This document shows positions 10,556 to 21,539 of a DNA stretch of 64,000 nucleotides, piece by piece. The notes under the pieces are model-generated. The model had not been told where the DNA came from. It made no database searches and worked only from the letters and a program-made list of their open reading frames with translations. Every line of letters begins with the position of its first letter. Position 1 is the first letter of the stretch. Location: contig OZ316893.1 in the NCBI GenBank assembly GCA_973895155.1, positions 10,292,001-10,356,000 of the forward strand, in the 5' to 3' direction. Position numbers and translations under genes: made by a program. Source of the DNA: Marsupella aquatica. Taxonomy: Eukaryota > Marchantiophyta.

Positions 10556-12147
10556 TCTCGTGATGCAAGACCATGAAGCCTGGTCTTTATTGTTCCCATT
10601 AGCAAGAACATGGTCCATGGAATTAGGTCTATGCATGGTTGGGTTAGATTGATGCCTTAGATATTTAATATCTCCCCTCTATTGGAGGCGATCTGATCTG
10701 TTTTGTCACGAACTTTTGCCCGAATTTCCGATAACTACAAATAAAGCATTTGTAGTAGGCACAGATGGCTCGCTGAAATTTTAATTCTCCAACGGTTGAA
10801 TATGCTTACCATCGTCCCTTGTCTTCTATACTAGCTACTGTATATTCCCAACAGCCTCAAGGTGTCAGAAACATCTGCGGACTAGCTTGACGGCTATTTG
10901 ATGATATTCTCAGTAATGTTTCAAGTCATGGAAAATGTACTCGCAGAAGTAAGAAATTACTCTCTGCACAAGAAACTGTCCCGGTTTTTTATAATCGATA
11001 GATTTTTTTCTCTGGCTGCCATTCTCTCGCCAAATGTAAAAACCTTGTATGGGAAGTCTGGTCATCTTGCATACTTCAGGGTACTTGAGGCAGAGAGACC
11101 TTTCAAGGAATAGTCTGCGAGCTCTGATGTCGATTGCAAGACTCCCGGGAAAGGGTGCCGTTTCCCTTTTGCAGCCCTAGTCGACTGTCGATGGCTTCTG
11201 ATGATCAGTGCTCATGATGTTCAATTTCCCTATGACTGCATCTTGTGGAGGCTTGGAACTAGTGCAAAAGAAATTACAGAAATTCACCTTTATCAGGTAC
11301 AGTAGTTGATTCTTTCCTAGTAGGTTTATTGTTCGCTTCGTAGAGTAGGACAGAACTCTGAGTGTATCACATGAACCATTTTCCGGGCTCCGAAGCTGGT
11401 GTTATGTGATTGTGTTGTTAGGAGGTTTCAAGGATTCAGAGGGTAAAACAATCTTCTCTGCGTTTTAGTTTTCTATGGTGAAAGCTACGTGCTGCAGGAA
11501 GTAGGTGCTGTGAAGATTGTGACCTCTGTGCCCTTGCTTCCAAATAATATCAGAATTGTGGAGGAGGCCATGTGAATTCTTGCAGAAAAATCCTCCTCAA
11601 CGCCTAAATTTCACTACTAATTTTTTTCCTGTGAAAGCTAGTGATTGTTATGTCATCGGGATTACGACGCGTTTCTGTAGCCATCTGACATTTGTTATTG
11701 GATTGAAGGCGGAGTTCAAGCATGTCACCTCTTCCTGACGCAGGTGATTATTAACTGCACCATGAGTATCTTAGTACACTTTGCTAGGCGGCTCCGTACC
11801 TAGCTATGTACTGTGATTATACAAAATTTACGTGTAGCAGGCCATTTGCATTCAATCTGAGCTCAAGTGGGTATATCGTAATTATACGACCAGCAGTCCA
11901 GCAAGAACAAAATTGTGTCTCCTTCAAATTGAATGTATCTTGATGTCAGACTTCAGGAGATATAGATTGCAACATGATTGTGCGTACAGCCCATTTCATT
12001 GTGAAGACTTCACGGTCAGTGTCTCCTCCACCAACTTCGAAAGATACCGTCACCGTGTTTGTTGTTTGAGATTGCTCTGGGACAGTCGGTAACCTTCCAT
12101 CATACGCAGCTGATCTGATCTCTCGACGCAGCGGCCGGTTTGCCATT
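10556..12147. other. Intergenic DNA downstream of NECAP
   Basis: It contains the NECAP 3' untranslated region and otherwise no recognised gene. A minus-strand frame at 11946-12146 begins one base past the stop of the DUF3074 gene, in another frame; it matches nothing I know and may be 3' untranslated sequence of that gene. Confidence 0.4.
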
Positions 12148-13059
12148 CTAGGCCGTCCTTGTAGTTGGAATCCAGCTCATGAAGAAGTCAACGTCGTGAA
12201 GGATTACGCCTGGCACAGCCAAATTTTGCATCCACTGCGGGAGCACACCCTTGGCATTTGAGGCTGTCGCCATGATCCATTCGATTTCTCCACTTTCGGG
12301 AAGAACACGGACGCGTTCCACGGCCACATAGGCACCTACCACCAGGCTCTTGTCGCGGGCGTACTCGGCATGGGTTGATCTCTGGAAATCATTGATTGGA
12401 ACGGAAACCACAAGGAATTCTTGTGCATCTGCCAACATGGCCGCGATTTGGAGCACTGGGAACGTGCGGTTCTTCAGGGGCTTCGGGTCAATCTTGTGCT
12501 TCATCTCGACGGCCTTCATGCTTGTGTCAACCCATCGTGACCCGCCATACGCCTCAACAACCTCGATTCCCGCTGTGTCCCAAGTTACAGCTTCTCTTGC
12601 GCCGATCACTGTCGCCGTGAACGCGTCCTCCGTCTCATGATGATGCTCTTTGAAGCTGTGAACAAACTCTTCCCAACTAGCCGTGCCCGTCTCTGCCGCA
12701 TTGCGATGACAGCTCCGTCTGCAGAACCACATCTCCTCCTTCCTGCCCTTCCTATTCTTCATCCCTGCTATTTTGCCGAGCTCTTCTTCCTTCACCACTC
12801 GCTTGTACGAATAGACAGGGGCTTCGGAGGAGGCATATCGCTTTCCCGACCCTCTCTTCTTCTTCCACGACGATGGCGAGGCGCCGGATTTGGGAGCCAC
12901 TCCGTCGATGAAAGGCACAGCTTCCGTGATCACATTTCTGATGAGGGTCTTGACATCCAATGCCAATGCCAATGCCGATGCTGCTGCGGCATCGCTGGAG
13001 GGAAGCTGATCGATAGAAATGCCTTCAAGGCGTACGAGAGGTCCGAGCGAGGAAGACAT
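12148..13059 (-). CDS. DUF3074 / START-like domain protein, fungal-type, single exon
   Basis: The 303-residue product starts at the ATG at 13057-13059 (MSSSLGPLVRLEGISIDQLP). An in-frame upstream ATG at 13126-13128 would add 23 residues, but the chosen start matches how family members begin. Family signatures run in order: WFCRRSCH, SWEEFVHSFKEHHHETE, WDTAGIEVVEAYGGSRW, KIDPKPLKNRTFPVLQIAA, EFLVVSVPIND, VVGAYVAVERVRVLP, GEIEWIMATASNAKGVLPQW and a terminal VPGVILHDVDFFMSWI. This is the DUF3074 pattern, a START-like (lipid or hydrophobic ligand-binding) fold known mainly from fungi. No function is established. No intron is seen and the frame is undamaged, although the surrounding DNA is repeat-rich plant DNA. 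Fungal contamination of the assembly is unlikely because the flanks are plant-type, but this needs a read-level check. Confidence 0.7.
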   Translation of the reverse strand: MSSSLGPLVRLEGISIDQLPSSDAAAASALALALDVKTLIRNVITEAVPFIDGVAPKSGASPSSWKKKRGSGKRYASSEAPVYSYKRVVKEEELGKIAGMKNRKGRKEEMWFCRRSCHRNAAETGTASWEEFVHSFKEHHHETEDAFTATVIGAREAVTWDTAGIEVVEAYGGSRWVDTSMKAVEMKHKIDPKPLKNRTFPVLQIAAMLADAQEFLVVSVPINDFQRSTHAEYARDKSLVVGAYVAVERVRVLPESGEIEWIMATASNAKGVLPQWMQNLAVPGVILHDVDFFMSWIPTTRTA

Positions 13060-13217
13060 GCCGCACCACAATTCCGTTGCATTCTCGAAACCTTTCTCTT
13101 TTCTCTGGCACTCCTTCGTTTTCAGCATCCATGAGGTCTCAGAATTGGGCCAAGTTAGTTTTCACATTACTTTTTCTTTTCATTTAGTTATATCTATCTA
13201 TTCTATCATGGCGTCTC

Positions 13218-13354
13218 AATACTTGGCCATATGGGAGAAATTCCTGTAAAAGTTGATGGAAGCCATCTTTGGCTAAGGGTAGGAATACTTGGCCATATGG
13301 GAGGAATTCCTGTAAAAAGTTATGGAACCTCCCCATCTTTGGCTAAGGGTAGGA
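13218..13354. repeat. 66-bp tandem duplication
   Basis: AATACTTGGCCATATGGGAG starts at 13218 and again at 13284, each copy running to GGCTAAGGGTAGG with few differences. The copies are adjacent, so this is a local duplication. It follows the upstream side of the DUF3074 gene. Confidence 0.8.
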
Positions 13355-14164
13355 AAGCCAAGGGGCTCAACACTTGACCTTTAACCTTTATTCATGTAAC
13401 TTTAGGCTAAAATCCAGAAATATGTAATTGAACAAGGGCATACTTGGGATATCCGTTGCTAGAGTACAGAACAATGTCCTAGGCAAAGTCTGCAACAACA
13501 CAACAACAGCAAAGAAAGCCATTGCTGCTCAGGCCCAACTACTGAGGGTGTCCTTCCCATAATTCCATCCAAACACCAGCCTCTCACGGACATCTCAGTA
13601 AAAGAAAAACTTGTAAAAACAAATGGCGTGGTTCATCACTCGGAAGAAGAGAGAACACTTGAAAAAGCCAACAAAATACACAAGAAGTAAAATAGAAGAA
13701 TGTCCAGAGAGGAGCAAAGAAAACCACACAAAAAGGATATGAACGACTCCATAAACCACCCCTCACTCCCCCTCATTGGTACTAGTGTTAGCATATAATT
13801 GCTGAGTGGGAAATTAGTGTTACTAACTCTGAGATGGGAATAGTGGTTTTTTGCACTAATCTAAATATGCTAGAGCCAAGAATTTCATGCCAAACCTGGG
13901 ACACTAGACATTGGGCAAAAACATTTGTTTAAAATTGGGATTTACTAGACAAACACTCTTTTTTGGCATATGTATACCTTGCCCCTAATTTTCCTATTTA
14001 TAATAATATCACTATTTTCATTTGTGGGTTAAGAAAATTAACCTGGGTTAGCTCCCTCACATCCAATGGCTCTCATCTCACCTAGTTCTGTACACCCTGT
14101 GTCCTAACACTGTACAGAACTAGTGGAGTACTAACACTAAGTGAGGTGACATATGGTAGGTATT
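13355..14164. other. Intergenic DNA with a dispersed repeat copy and a short palindrome
   Basis: No gene is seen. The segment 14000-14090 belongs to a dispersed family (see 49590 and 51600) marked by GGGTTAGCTCYYTBACATCC and CAATGGCTCT. Immediately after it, CTAGTTCTGTACA and TGTACAGAACTAG form 13-bp inverted arms around a 16-base loop at about 14085-14126. Confidence 0.45.
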
Positions 14165-14296
14165 GGGGGGTCTCGGTAACTGCACATCAAAATATGACAT
14201 GTACGATGTATGACACCCCTGCATACCGTGATAATTCTAGTTTTTTCCTTTCAATCAATGAATGCAGCCACATTTTGATGTGTGATTACCAACAGG
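14165..14296. mobile_element. Candidate small foldback element with a 10-bp flanking duplication
   Basis: GGTAGGTATT occurs at 14155-14164 and again at 14297-14306. Inside, GGTAACTGCACATCAAAATATG (written here as two parts, GGTAACTGCAC and ATCAAAATATG) near the left is mirrored by CACATTTTGATG and TGTGATTACC near the right. A 9-11 bp duplication would suit a Mutator-like MITE, but the outermost bases of the ends do not match well, so the call is tentative. Confidence 0.4.
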
Positions 14297-15187
14297 GGTA
14301 GGTATTAGAGCCAACTGGCATGGCTCTAAGAAAAGAATCCTTCTAGAGATTTAAGTTTGACGGTTAGATCTTGAGTTCCTAGATTTGAGGAGAGCCATCA
14401 GATTTTGGTTAATAGTCATCGTGGCTGGATGAGAGATTAACTAGCAAACTGTTGCCACTAAAACATAGTTGGAGTGGAGCCTCTAATGAGGTGTACTAGT
14501 GCCTACTGCAAGGGATCTGTGAGGAATGGCTGACGTTGGGCTCATTGATATTGATGGAAGTGAATTGTCAAAATAAATAACAGTGTTCTTGCTGAAATCA
14601 GATGATTTCTACTGCCCTTGGGTTGGATTCACACAACCCCACTACTTGGTAGGACATGCTGATTCCAGCCCCACCTGGCCTCCCCATTTCCCAAGTGGAC
14701 TTTGCACTGAGGCTGATGGGAACAGTTAGATTCTCCAATGTGGAAATCTCAGGGCCCTAAGATTTCTATAGTTAACTCACTTAACCCATGACAAATGAAA
14801 ACAAGGTGCATTGTAAATATTAATCTGACAAGGCGGTAAGCCCTGTGGCAAGTTGTGATATTTGCCCCCCAAAACATGGCAATTTAGTAATACCCACTGC
14901 ATTATTTTTCCCCAAAAGAATGCCTCTGGGAGCACCTCCACTCGCTACCCAATTGGAAAGAGAAGGATGGAAAATGAGCACTTCTAGCTCTGTGACAAAA
15001 GTGAGATATACAACATTGACACTCTTTTTGTCACATTACAGACTTTGTCACTCTTTCTTGTTTAATTACTATGTTGTTATCTTTTTTCACCTCTAGTTAA
15101 ACAAAGCAACTCTAGTTACTTTGAAATGATCCAACGGGCAACATCTTGCCAGTACGTTTTCATCATCGTTCATTTATCCCCAACTTA

Positions 15188-15482
15188 GGGCTAGGTTCCA
15201 TGGGGCTGGGAGTAAGGAATACGGATACTGTCAGAATTTTTAAGCCAATAAGATTGCAGCTTTTCCAGGGACTAAGGGTGTACAAATACTGTAATAGGGA
15301 GTATGATTTTCCTTCACATTCCCTGTTAAACTTCAGGGGTACCCCCTGCCCCTGTATAGGAACAGTATAGTGCATTTATAAAAATACTATGTACACCTTG
15401 GCATACGGTGTATTTGGACTGTCAGAGGGGGTGTCAGAGGGAGTGATTGTACTCCCTGCCCCTGACCCATGGAACCTGGCCC
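15188..15482. mobile_element. Tourist-like (PIF/Harbinger) MITE, 295 bp
   Basis: The left end reads GGGCTAGGTTCCATGGGG and the right end is its inverse, CCCATGGAACCTGGCCC. Both ends are flanked by TTA (15185-15187 and 15483-15485), the target duplication typical of PIF/Harbinger elements. The interior has no coding capacity. A related right end (CATGGAACCTAGCCCTTA) is found at about 37643-37660. The intact Harbinger pair at the left of the window is a possible source of transposase, although shared terminal sequence has not been shown. Confidence 0.7.
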
Positions 15483-15601
15483 TTAGCCTCAACATTCTCT
15501 CACCCTCCATTGTGGGGGGGGGGGGGGGGGTAGGGAACCGGTGTCAAGGGGTGGCATGAAGGAGTGGGGCAGCCAACCAGGAGGGGACAAAGCAAGTTGG
15601 A

Positions 15602-15925
15602 TGTTGAGGAAAGACTAAATTCACAATAGCAAGTCCATGATTATCAGACACAAATAGATATATGATTCACCTGAATTGAAATTACATCCACAGGAACACA
15701 CAAGAATTTTACTGCACTTTAAGTCTATTGGCCCTATCAAGTCTCCGCAATACAAGTTCTTGCTATCTTTCAACTGGATCCATAACAAATGAGCCACCTA
15801 TCCAATCAAACAATCTTTGGGGATATACTGTGTAGCAACTAACCTAACCAAGTCTACAACTAAAGTTAGTCTTAACTATGGTTATTGTCGTAATTGTGAA
15901 CCTAAGAGTAACTGCCTAACATTGG
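15602..15925. repeat. Dispersed repeat family A, copy 1
   Basis: It shares an ordered set of phrases with 35510-35915 and 49976-50310: TGATTCACCT, then GGAACACACAAGAATTTT, then a CTTTCAACTGGATCC-like phrase, ATGAGC, and a closing series of CTAACYTAAC and AACTATGGTTAT. The spacing is conserved, so these are copies of one element, perhaps an LTR fragment. A run of 17 G lies a little upstream at 15514-15530. Confidence 0.6.
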
Positions 15926-16347
15926 GGCTAAAGAGAAAAGTTGGAGACCCAACCCAAAGTCAAGGGTGGGAAGGTGTATTGTGGGTAGAGTAGAGGAGAT
16001 TGGCCAAATGTTAGCATTAGTATTCTTTCAAGTTAACTAGAGTTAATTGCCTAGCCAACAATGAAAACCGATGGCATAGAAGTAATCAAACGAAAAAGAG
16101 AGTAAAGCTATAAACTTCAGCAATTTCAGCAGAATCTAAGCTCCAGAGAAACGGTATTGCCACGAGTTTCTGTCTATCCACTTCTCTCCCCGTCCCATCC
16201 TGTCTGCTGATTTGGGAGCTCACTCAGTTTTTGTCACTCGAGCTGAGTATTTGCGCTTCGAGCACCGCTCCCACTCCATTCAGTCAGTGCACACGAGCAA
16301 TCAACTAATTCGTTTTATCACTGACGGACATCAAAAGCTTTGGGTGA

Positions 16348-19300
16348 ATGAAAGCCGGTGCCATGGCGGTGATGAACTCGATGATGCTCGTCTCCAATCC
16401 CGCTGGCTCTCTCGCCACTAGTCTCTCGTCGTCCTCGTCCTCCTCCACCACCTCGCACCATCACCTACTGCAATTGCAATTGCGCCATAAATCCGTCCCG
16501 TCGTCTCGGACCAACTTTGGTCTGAAGAGATGCGGGTGTACCAAGGCTTCAACTGAGCAGTCTTCTCCTCCTTCAACCGAAGGTGAGCTTCTCTCTCTCT
16601 CTCTCTCTCTCGTCGTGACCCGATTGGGTGCCCATTTACTTCGAAATTGAACTTTCTTGTCTCTCCATTTCTCTCTCGCTCTCTCGCTCTCTCTGGTGAT
16701 AATTGCCGAAAAGTTTGGTTGTACGGGACCTGCTCGTGAGCATCTCGTCATTTGACTACCCACTATTTTGTGGGTAGTCAAATGGCAATTTCGCTCTCTA
16801 GAACGGATTTCTACCACGAAAAGTTCAACATCACCACACAGCCGTTATGGGCACTGGGAATTGTTTCGAAATGCCGTGCAAAGCCGGTCCATATGACCCT
16901 TCTGCTAGATTTGTCTAGAGAATTCTGTTGCTCATTTTGTGTTGGTAGGTGACTCCAATTCTATTTAGCTCGCTAGAATATACTTCCACCATGGCAGGCT
17001 GATCGCCATGGCAGAGGCGTTAGAGATTTGATTCCAAATGCTGTCCCCATCGGTGGATTGTTTCGAGTTCGAAACCATGAGAAAGAAATTGCTACAAGAG
17101 TGCCTACTTTCAGTAGAAACACCTTTTTCAAGTGTAGACGAGGATAAATGGGAAGGATGGAGAGTTCTGTTCAGTTTCTCTCGTTTAATTGTGCGAGCTG
17201 TATCGTGTTTTTTTAGTCCGTTGCCACATTGTGCTTCGCTGGGACTGGTCCAGATCTGATGGTTGAATCCCTCGGGAGTTCTGATGGATGCACAGGGCCT
17301 GATGGGAATGACCGCCGCGGTAACAATTCCTGGCAAAGTGGGATGGCGGCAATGCTCGCTGCCGTAGTGGTAGGGACAGGGATGAATGCAGGTGCGGAGT
17401 TGAACAGGTTCGAAGCTGACACGAGGGGGGAATTTGGAGTGGGATCTGCTGCTCAGTATGGCTCGGCAGATCTCAGGTCTGCCCGTTTTCTTTAACCGTG
17501 AAATCCCATGCTGAAAGGACCGCAATAATCTGACAATCCTTGTCCCAATACCGTGGGTTTTATCTAGAATCGGAATGCCAGACTGTAGCATTCTTTGTTA
17601 TCAATAGCATGAAAGGAAAATGGATGCCGCCACGCTTTTATTAAGCGAAGCCGTTGCAAAAAGGGAAGAAGTTAATACCTTTGAGCTCGCACGAAGTGGT
17701 TTAAATTTAGGTTTTTGTATGTCAGTTTTGTAAGATTTGAAAGTATGTGCGACACTTTGCTCTCCCCACCACAACCAGTCGTATTTGCATCAGACCTGAA
17801 TAAGTTATTTTGGAGTATTGAAATTGTAACCAGCATGTATGTCCTTTGAGCAGGAAAACAGTGCACGCCAAGGAGAATTTTCGGTACGTCTACCGCTTCT
17901 GTTTTGGTGCATTTTGAGCTGTATGTGTGTGTGTGTAGCGTGATGAATAAAGCTAACTGCCGTTGTCTTCTAATTTCGAGCAATTCTTGAAGAGTTCCCC
18001 ACATCCCGCGCAAAAAGGCTGAGATTTTGGTGGTTCGATCTTTTCTGTTTGCTTGAATCAACCTCTGTCACCCAGTAGCTGGTGTTCGCTTTCTTTTTCT
18101 CCAGGAAGTTCCCTTCGGAGAAAATTAAAAGAAGAGTCTTGCTCTTACATCATTTTGGATTCTCTTCTGCAATGGTTTTACAGCCGTGCAAATTTCACCT
18201 CAGCTGACATGAGGGAGGCGGACTTCAGCGGGTGTCCCTTCAATGGTGCTTATATGGAGAAAGCCGTTGCCTTCAAAACCAACTTTCAGGGTAAATGCTC
18301 GTTTTGATTCAGCTCCTACCTCAATCATAGCCTACTTCAATTTGCGGATCGAAAAATTTGCCAAGCTCTTCAGTTTAAAATGTATTAAGTTTCAGAGCAT
18401 TGTAGAGCTACTTTTCTCTTCCCATTGTAGTTGTGAAAAGTTTAGATTGAGGTTATTAAGTCGAGCTTCTGATTTCATGGAAGGTTTGTAGTGGTGCCCT
18501 TAAGACTAAACAATCTTACGTCCGTCTGAATTCAATAGAGGCATTTGTATCCTGTTCGTTAATCCAGTTTCAGAGCTCGAGGAATGAATTCCCTGCAAAA
18601 AATTAAAAATAAAGACGGCTGGCTTAATGTAGGCGCTTCTATTGGGGCCACTTTGAATTACATCAGTCTTATGTAAGCTTTTTGTCTTGGTTGTAGGAGC
18701 TGACTTAAGTGACACGTTGATGGATCGAATGGTAAGACTCCTTTGACAATGCACGTGGATCTACTTGCTGACAAGATTGTCAAAATCATTTTTCGCAAAC
18801 CTCAGAAATTTGAAGTGGTACGATCAGTGTGGACTCAGCAGAAAAAAGTGCTGAAACCACGGGACGGGAGTTCTAACATGGCTTCCTCGTTTCCCCTTTA
18901 ATAATATCAACAAACCTCAAAATTGGACAACTTTGTTCATCCTGCACAATTGTGAAATCTTAGTGAAGCAGGCTGAAGTTTCACTCTACATTAAGGCTTT
19001 CGTAATGTTGCCTTCTGAAAACTTTTTTGATATGTCAAAGACAGCTGAGATTGATCAGGTGAGCATTTCTGTAGTGCAGGTTCTAAATGAGGCGAATCTG
19101 ACCGACGCACTTCTTGTGAGAGCTGTGCTAACCCGGAGTGATCTTGGGAAGGCAATAATCGATGGAGCTGACTTTAGTGATGCAGTTCTTGACCTGCAAC
19201 AAAAACTGGCAAGTTTCGAAAGTCTAACGCCCCTCTCTCAGCGTATGAAAAGCAATCCTACCGTGCTTATCGCTTAGCGTCGTCCCCTGAAGTCCTGAAT

Positions 19301-19953
19301 TTATCGAATTCTGGAACGATGCTCAATTTTGTCCTTTTGGCAATCCGTACAACGTCTGGGCCCTGCTCCAGGGCGAGAATTATCTTGAATACTGAACAGC
19401 TGTGATCCCCACAAAACATAAAAAACTTGTTCAGACAGGTTCAAAGTACTCCTATTACAAGGAGTAGTGATTAAATAGCTATCATGATTACTATGCGGTC
19501 TGGCCGTGGAGGACTGGTACTTGATGTCTCAAAATAGTAAAATAGCTTCAACCTTAGTTTCTTTCCAAAGCCTCTTTAGAATGAAAAGACTGTAAATATC
19601 TGTTTTATCAACATAGTCGTGAGGCCCTTCAGCGGATCTGACATGATAATTAAGGAAGTTTTTTGACTTACAAAATGTTGGCAGAAGAAAGTTGATTGAC
19701 CAAGGTACTCTCTCTATCTCTTTCTCTCTTTCTAACGTCTGTCTGTGGACAGGCACTTTGCAAGTATGCCAGCGGAACCAATCCAGTGACAGGAATGGAT
19801 ACCAGGAAAAGTCTTGGTTGTGGCAACAGCCGCCGGAATGCATATGGCTCTCCATCCGCTCCAGAACTGAGTACACCACCTGAGCAACTTCTGGATAGAA
19901 ATGGCTTCTGTGATCAGGGTACTGGTAAATGTAAAGGCTCCTTCACTGAATGA
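16348..19953 (+). CDS. TL17: Thylakoid lumenal 17.4 kDa pentapeptide-repeat protein
   Basis: Chloroplast thylakoid-lumen protein of unknown biochemical role. Exons are 16348-16582, 17254-17476, 17854-17883, 18184-18290, 18697-18731, 19080-19208 and 19753-19953, giving 319 residues. Residues 1-78 look like a Ser-rich chloroplast transit peptide. Residues 99-126 have RR, a hydrophobic stretch and an AGA end, as in a lumen-targeting signal. The mature part starts with EFGVGSAAQYGSADL and continues with pentapeptide repeats (ANFTSADM, ADFSG, ANLTDALLV, SDLGKAII, GADFSDAV), then a conserved Cys-containing tail (CKYASGTNPVTGMDTRKSL, CGNSRRNAYGSP, GFCDQGTGKC). Intron 6 has a GC donor (CTG|GCAAGT at 19209), the only choice that keeps frame into ALCKYASG. 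The exon 2 acceptor at 17253 was chosen because it alone fits the phase, but its pyrimidine tract is weak, so the N-terminal join is the least certain part. Confidence 0.87.
16749..16784. repeat. Perfect 15-bp inverted repeat inside intron 1 of the lumenal protein gene
   Basis: CATTTGACTACCCAC at 16749-16763 is perfectly mirrored by GTGGGTAGTCAAATG at 16770-16784 around a 6-base loop. In RNA it would be a strong hairpin. It is far from either splice site, so a splicing role is only speculation; a tiny foldback insertion is equally likely. Confidence 0.8.
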
Positions 19954-20738
19954 TATTATTCCTTTGGAAGGACTGTTTCGCATAGTTGCATTATACAGGC
20001 ATGTTTATGTCCTGGTAGCTTTGATCTGCTTGACCCTCAAGCAAAATTCACAATTTAAGTTTTCCCTGCTTGTCTCTACGACTTGTTTAACCCGTGATCT
20101 CGGACTGTTCAAGATAGCACTTCTTTAGGCTTTAAGGAGCCAGACTTGGCTCTACGCAAAGCTAGAGTCAATTCAGGCTGAATTTTAGTCACTGATTCGC
20201 TCGAGCCAACAATGGGTTCAACGCCTTCCGGAGATTTTAGGAAGTGAGTCTGTACAGCAATGTCTCAACATTTTCTCTGTTGTGATGCCATATTAATGGA
20301 CGTGGGTTGGACATTTGTGCATCATACTTTAATCATGAACAAGGAATAAGTTCAGGCCCGAAACTTCTCTATGGCCTGGAATTTCCAACTGGCGATCATC
20401 CAAGCTTGGTTTCCACCGATTAAGTTTCCACTTCATGGGAACCTGTCAAAAAGTTGTGCACTCCTACGCAACAATGCTCTTTCTACGAAGCGAAATTGAT
20501 TACGATACCCGACCTGGACAATTCATCAGTCAGAGGAATGTGGGAGACAGATGAATCAACAAAACAGGTAATGCCCATCGTTTCTTGCTTGTTTACAAAT
20601 GTATATTCTGATAGTGGCACATTCCCATGACCCACATACCATTCCTCTCCCAGGCTACACAGAAAAGCTACTCATGTGGGGCAAAGCAAAACTGTTGGAA
20701 ATGAATCACACTCTAACCAGAGATGGTGCAGGCATGAT
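19954..20738. other. 3' flank of the lumenal protein gene, no gene seen
   Basis: Presumed 3' untranslated sequence and intergenic DNA. No coding frame resembles a known family. Confidence 0.4.
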
Positions 20739-21020
20739 GGTCCTGTAGCTTAGTGGTAGAGCACTAGATGTCCATGGCAAGGTCCTAGATTGGTCTGGAG
20801 GCTTGGTCTGTGGCCACCTAGCCTCATTGGTTTCCCCACAAACCCTAGTCCCACTTATCTGTACCTAGCTGCCCTGACTCTCTCTACCAACATCAGGCTT
20901 TGTCCCACCGCACAGCTTGCACCCACCAGAGTAAATCACCTAAGCCCAATTGCAACTCACTGCCTGGCTTCAATGCAATAATGTGCAAACACTCAGATGC
21001 AGTTTTAAAAGTAAAAGTAG
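20739..21020 (+). mobile_element. tRNA-derived SINE-like element
   Basis: The head, GGTCCTGTAGCTTAGTGGTA followed by GAGCA, reads like a tRNA 5' half and contains an A box (TAGCTTAGTGG). About 30 bases on, GGTCCTAGATTGG is a degenerate B box. The body that follows (GGTCTGTGGCCACCT, then AAACCCTAGTCCC) is not tRNA, and the element ends in an A-rich AAAAGTAAAAGTAGAG tail. A second copy of the body lies inverted at 21400-21530. It is too degenerate for a functional tRNA. Confidence 0.6.
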
Positions 21021-21399
21021 AGAAAGAGTGTGGGCAGTGCAAACCCAGAAAGAATGATTGTTTTTAAAGTGCTACAGTTTTATCTTAATGCCTTACCTTT
21101 CCTAGAGGCCCCAATCTTGGGGGCCTCACTCCAAGGGAGGTCCCATATCATGCGCACAATTTTATTAAGTAATAAACACACTAAAAATTAAGTACTCAAA
21201 TATATTTTTATTATTTTTAACTCCTTATTTTAAGGAATATTCTAAAAATAGTTTCAAATTTAAAATTGAAACCCCTATAGTTTTTGGTTCTCAAAATTGG
21301 ATTAAAACACCCCTGTTTTTTTCAACAATTTTTTTTAAGTCTTCTGTCAAATTGAATTAAAAAAACCCATAATTTCTTCGTGCACGATGGGTTGGAAGA

Positions 21400-21530
21400 A
21401 AAGAAGTGAGGCCCCGGGGCCCCAATGTACATGGCAATGGATGTCAGGTTGACCGGGTAGAGTGTACAGGGGACTAGGGTTTTGTAGGGGATCCAATCAG
21501 GCTCCACCAGGTATCCACAGACCAATGAAA
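21400..21530 (-). repeat. Inverted, partial copy of the SINE-like body
   Basis: Read on the minus strand it shows TTGGTCTGTGGATACCTGG, then GATTGGATCCCC, ACAAAACCCTAGTCCCC and GTACACTCTACCCGG. These parallel, in order, the body of the plus-strand element at 20800-20890. The tRNA-like head is missing. Confidence 0.5.
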
Positions 21531-21539
21531 TGTCACCTT

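Noticed and set aside
11946-12146. Second small gene, or frameshifted C terminus, downstream of the DUF3074 gene
   Set aside because: The DUF3074 domain is already complete before its stop, and the following frame shows no family similarity.
12350-13134. Plus-strand frames opposite the DUF3074 gene
   Set aside because: The minus strand carries a continuous series of family motifs; the opposite frames carry none.
20739-20810. A functional tRNA gene at the SINE head
   Set aside because: The 5' half is tRNA-like, but the anticodon arm, T arm and acceptor stem do not pair properly and the B box is degenerate.
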